Assembly: GCA_030378085.1 (NCBI GenBank)
Contig: JAUCGK010000004.1
Coordinates: forward strand, 1-46,999
Origin: Candidatus Parabeggiatoa sp. HSG14
GTDB lineage: Bacteria; Pseudomonadota; Gammaproteobacteria; Beggiatoales; Beggiatoaceae
Length of the DNA: 46,999 bases
Reading direction: 5' to 3'
Shown here piece after piece: positions 44,984 through 46,999 of this stretch. Under the pieces are notes generated by a model that did no database searches, was not told the origin of the DNA, and worked only from the letters and a program-made list of their open reading frames with translations. The translations under genes and the position numbers were made by a program. Each line of letters opens with the position of its first letter. Position 1 is the first letter of the stretch.

Positions 44984-45121
44984 GTCTTTCCTGAATTGGT
45001 GTCTACTGATAGCGAAGGTTATAAATCTATCGCTTATGGTAAGTTGACTGCTTTGTTACTTGAGGCTGTCAAAGAACAACAACAGCAAATTGAAGAATTA
45101 AAAGGTATGGTTAAGCCTTAA
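44984..45121 (+). pseudogene. Second copy of the S74 domain 3' end
   Basis: GTCTTTCCTGAATTGGTGTC starts a stretch encoding VFPELVSTDSEGYKSIAYGK followed by LTALLLEAVKEQQQQIEELK and a stop. It is nearly the same as the end of the 42,601 gene through GKLTA, then differs (extra Gln/Glu helix). It has no start of its own. The gap to 45,344 then carries AT-rich filler (CAGAATCAGAATTTACAG / CTGATTCTGAC) and a hairpin. Confidence 0.85.
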
Positions 45122-45224
45122 TTGTCAGAATCAGAATTTACAGAATTTTAAAATTTTCAGGATTATTTATTAGTTTTTATTCTGTCAATTCTCTCATCCT
45201 GTAAATCCTGATTCTGACAAAAAA

Positions 45225-45312
45225 AACAACGAATTAAATTATTGGATTATTCGTTGTTATCTTTTCAAATTCGTTGTACTTCTGTTGTTATCTTTTAAAT
45301 TCGTTATACTCT
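45225..45312. repeat. ACAACGAATTAAATTATTGG hairpin with TTCAAATTCGTTGTACTTCT
   Basis: Same right-arm units as at 43,600-43,715 (TTATCTTTTCAAATTCGTTG, repeated with small changes). The left GTACAACGAATAAG arms are largely missing here. It lies 30 bases before the next antitoxin gene. Confidence 0.75.
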
Positions 45313-45344
45313 ATATTTTTGGAGAAAAAACCAAGGTATTCATT

Positions 45345-45674
45345 ATGAATCAGACAGTTGAAAATAAAAAACCGTTTATCAAAGAACAAATTGCACAACT
45401 CATCAATGGTTTTAATGAAAAAGGTATTGAACAAATTTTTGAGTATGCTGCTTTTTTAAAATTTCGTACCCATATCAAAGATCTATCACCACAACTGGCT
45501 GAATTTTCTGAAAGTGAGCATAAATTTAATGAATTGGGTATGAACGTAGCTAAAAAACAATGGAATAAATCGTGTGCCTTAGAAGCTATGAAAAAACTGA
45601 AAGGTTCAGGTAATGGACAATTGATTGCGGCTTTATTGAACGAACGACAGAAAGAAAGGCTCAAAAATGGATGA
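45345..45674 (+). CDS. Antitoxin of a PIN module
   Basis: 109 residues from the ATG at 45345 (AAGG 8 bases upstream). The helical N-terminal part (IKEQIAQLINGFNEKGIEQI then FEYAAFLKFRTH) resembles DUF2281-like antitoxins, and the basic tail is AALLNERQKERLKNG. It overlaps the PIN gene by 8 bases. Family assignment is tentative; antitoxin role from position. Confidence 0.75.
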   Translation: MNQTVENKKPFIKEQIAQLINGFNEKGIEQIFEYAAFLKFRTHIKDLSPQLAEFSESEHKFNELGMNVAKKQWNKSCALEAMKKLKGSGNGQLIAALLNERQKERLKNG

Positions 45675-46080
45675 ATATGTCTTAGATACTTCCGCTTTAT
45701 TAGCTTATATAGAATCTGAAGCTGGTGCTATTGAAATAGAAAATTTGCTTAACCAAGCTTTAGAAGGAAAAGTCCATCTTTTTATTTCTGTTATCAGCAG
45801 CATTGAAGTATTTTATATTTCATGGCAAGAACAAGGTATGAACGTGGCAATGGAACGTTTACAACTCCTTAACGATTTACCATTGTTTCAAATTGCGTTA
45901 GATAATGAGCTTATCCAAGTGATTGGAAAAATTAAGGCAACTCAACAGATGTCATTTGCAGATAGTTGTATTGCGGGATTGTCAAAATTTAAAAAAGCGA
46001 CTCTTGTTCACAAAGACCCTGAATTTGAACAACTGGAAAAAGAGATTAATCAATTAAAACTCCCTTATAAAAATGGTTAA
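45667..46080 (+). CDS. vapC: PIN-domain toxin
   Basis: 137 residues with MDEYVLDTSALLAYIESEAG (D7), ISSIEVFYISW (E46-47 region), MSFADSCIAGLSK (Asp near 98) and ATLVHKDPEFEQL (Asp). The PIN acidic set is complete. Overlap with the antitoxin gene implies coupled translation. Unit 2 of the S74-end/TA series. Confidence 0.9.
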   Translation: MDEYVLDTSALLAYIESEAGAIEIENLLNQALEGKVHLFISVISSIEVFYISWQEQGMNVAMERLQLLNDLPLFQIALDNELIQVIGKIKATQQMSFADSCIAGLSKFKKATLVHKDPEFEQLEKEINQLKLPYKNG

Positions 46081-46087
46081 GTCTAAA

Positions 46088-46317
46088 TGAACTCCCACTG
46101 ATAGCGAGGGTTATAAATCTATCGCTTATGGTAAGTTGTCGGCTCACTGCCATTAAGTTAAGGATTTTTCTGAGGGCAACCACAAGGGATTGCCCCTACA
46201 AATCAATTGGTTACGTAGGGGCAATCCTTTATGGTTGCCCTTAACTTAATGGCAGTGAAGTTGACGGCTGTGTTAATTGAAGCCGTTAAAGAATTGCAGC
46301 AGAGTTGTCAGAAATAA
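46088..46317 (+). pseudogene. Third copy of the S74 domain 3' end, interrupted
   Basis: CCCACTGATAGCGAGGGTTA... encodes TDSEGYKSIAYGKL. It is then broken by a 115-bp inverted-repeat insertion (46144-46258) and resumes KLTAVLIEAVKELQQSCQK with stop at 46315-46317. The resumed part encodes the same final residues as the intact gene. Confidence 0.85.
46144..46258. mobile_element. 115-bp inverted-repeat element with 10-bp target duplication
   Basis: TCACTGCCATTAAGTTAAGG (46144-46163) is exactly inverted at 46239-46258. An inner pair GGGCAACC...GGTTGCCC and GGATTGCCCCTAC/GTAGGGGCAATCC makes it almost fully palindromic. AGTTGTCGGC before and AGTTGACGGC after look like a 10-bp target duplication with one mismatch. 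Confidence 0.85.
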
Positions 46318-46324
46318 AGTGAGG

Positions 46325-46452
46325 AGAGTACAACGAATAAGAGTACAACGAATTTGAAAAAAACACAACGAATTAAATTATTGGTTTTATTCGTTGTTAT
46401 CTTTTCAAATTCGTTGTACTTCTGTTGTTATCTTTTCAATTCGTTGTACTAT
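46325..46452. repeat. GTACAACGAAT hairpin, third TA-unit copy
   Basis: GAGTACAACGAATAAGAGTA... left arms and TTATCTTTTCAAATTCGTTG right arms repeat the layout at 43,546-43,715, again directly after an S74 3' end and before a TA module. Confidence 0.85.
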
Positions 46453-46498
46453 TATTAGTTGTGATAACAGAATCTTTCATTGGAGTAAAAATATAACC

Positions 46499-46738
46499 AT
46501 GTCTCAAAATCTAATCATTTCCGATCCTGCTGTGATGATGGGCAAACCTATTATTACAGGAACACGTATTACTGTTGAGTTGATTTTAGAAAAACTCTCT
46601 GCTGGAGAAACAATAGAACAAATACTAGAAGCCCATTCACGTTTATCTCGTGAAGCTATTTTTGAATCCTTAGCATTCGCAGCTGCGGCATTAAAAGCTG
46701 TTGTTGTTTATCCTACTGTTAAAGAGGCACAACTGTGA
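46499..46738 (+). CDS. DUF433 antitoxin
   Basis: 79 residues from the ATG at 46499. DUF433 signature: LIISDPAVMMGKPIITGTRI followed by TVELILEKLSAGETIEQILE and an AALAYA-like helix (ESLAFAAAALKAV). DUF433 proteins are small helix-turn-helix antitoxins paired with DUF5615 PIN-like toxins, whose gene follows with a GTGA overlap. The in-frame sequence upstream of the ATG is repeat DNA. Confidence 0.9.
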   Translation: MSQNLIISDPAVMMGKPIITGTRITVELILEKLSAGETIEQILEAHSRLSREAIFESLAFAAAALKAVVVYPTVKEAQL

Positions 46739-46883
46739 ATTTTTTAGCAGACGAAGGTGTAGATAAACCAATTGTTGAGCATCTTAGACAAAATGGTTAT
46801 TTGGTATATTGCTGAAATGGCTCCAGGTATTTCAGATGATTTAGTCCTTAAATTTGCTAATGACAAACAAACATTATTATTAA
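46735..46883 (+). pseudogene. DUF5615 PIN-like toxin, frameshifted and cut by a MITE
   Basis: The GTG at 46735 overlaps the antitoxin stop. The frame reads NFLADEGVDKPIVEHLRQNG then YLVYC-stop; shifting one base near 46,807 gives the expected IAEMAPGISDDLVLKFANDK and QTLLLTD. At 46884 the MITE begins, just where the conserved DKDF-type motif should follow, and reading continues only into MITE sequence. Two independent lesions make it non-functional. Confidence 0.85.
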
Positions 46884-46999
46884 CTGATGTTACGCAGATA
46901 GCTTTCAAACTGGAGTGCAAAATTGAGGACACCCCCCTAACCCCCCGTACACAGGGGGAAGTCCCAAAATAGAAAAATTAAAGCAAAGTGTCAAATGAT
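46884..46999. mobile_element. CTGATGTTACGCA MITE, left part, runs off the window
   Basis: CTGATGTTACGCAGATAGC starts at 46884, in the same orientation as the 35,398 and 38,819 copies, and is preceded by TTATTAA as presumed target copy. The first GC-rich block is present; the window ends inside the element. Confidence 0.9.

Noticed and set aside
18222-46452. Integron-like array (TA cassettes separated by hairpins, as in superintegrons)
   Set aside because: The hairpin ends GTACAAC/GTTGTAC do not fit the attC core pattern RYYYAAC/GTTRRRY, and no integrase gene is present.
1-46999. tRNA, rRNA and riboswitch genes
   Set aside because: Reading both strands showed no cloverleaf with a TTCRA-type arm, no rRNA-like conserved blocks and no recognisable riboswitch.

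Overview
The window is AT-rich bacterial chromosome. It mixes single-copy housekeeping genes with a very high load of short inverted-repeat elements, toxin-antitoxin (TA) modules and broken genes. The gene content (class II ProS, GspE, a cytochrome c4-like diheme protein, PdxJ, HisA, Pgk-Pyk, LutB) fits a gammaproteobacterium. XisH/XisI-type genes, PIN toxins in series, PD-(D/E)XK transposase-like genes and many MITE-like repeats are reminiscent of large sulfur bacteria (Beggiatoa/Thioploca/Thiomargarita type). That placement is inference. No rRNA, tRNA or CRISPR array was seen.

Layout. 0-12.7 kb: proS (-), an HD-domain hydrolase, a mazE antitoxin with a 17-codon mazF stub, gspE (-), a doubly frameshifted antitoxin/PIN pair, and nadE, an alpha/beta hydrolase and pncB (all -; two of the three are NAD salvage enzymes). 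Then come a rhodanese and pdxJ (+). 12.8-23.7 kb: a defence-type island. It holds a Septu-like ATPase+HNH pair, a 979-residue LRR-Roc-COR protein ending in a nucleoside-phosphorylase domain, three PIN-type TA modules (one antitoxin carries a Sel1-like repeat), and a HindVP-type restriction gene broken by a repeat next to an apparently intact C5 cytosine methyltransferase. 23.8-30.4 kb: lutB, a frameshifted gene, a gene split by an IS200/IS605 TnpA element, then pgk-pyk. 30.4-35.4 kb: a decayed xisH-xisI pair, a radical SAM gene split by a MITE, hisA and a dual-specificity-type phosphatase. 35.5-42.5 kb: an 81-bp tandem array, a broken PD-(D/E)XK gene, a zinc-ribbon protein, a membrane protein, an exported DNA/RNA nuclease, a cytochrome c4-like protein and a secreted helical protein. 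42.6-47 kb: a secreted protein with a C-terminal S74 intramolecular-chaperone domain. Its 3' end recurs twice downstream, and each of the three copies is followed by the same hairpin repeat and a different TA module.

Repeats. At least four inverted-repeat families shape the window. (1) A MITE with 13-bp ends CTGATGTTACGCA: six complete copies with 7-8 bp target duplications, one copy cut by the window end, and two solo ends. (2) A palindrome built on AAACCTGACAGG, often at the centre of a longer imperfect hairpin. (3) Hairpins bounded by GTACAACGAAT, concentrated beside TA modules. (4) GGAGTCCAAA-type small palindromes. Several insertions can be read base by base: an in-frame-length interruption of the radical SAM gene, a trimmed PIN toxin C-terminus, and a broken DUF5615 toxin.

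The strongest candidates for new biology are the LRR-Roc-COR-phosphorylase protein, which has the architecture of an NLR-like sensor fused to a nucleotide-metabolising effector and sits beside a Septu-like pair, and the repeated S74-end/hairpin/TA arrangement at the right end.
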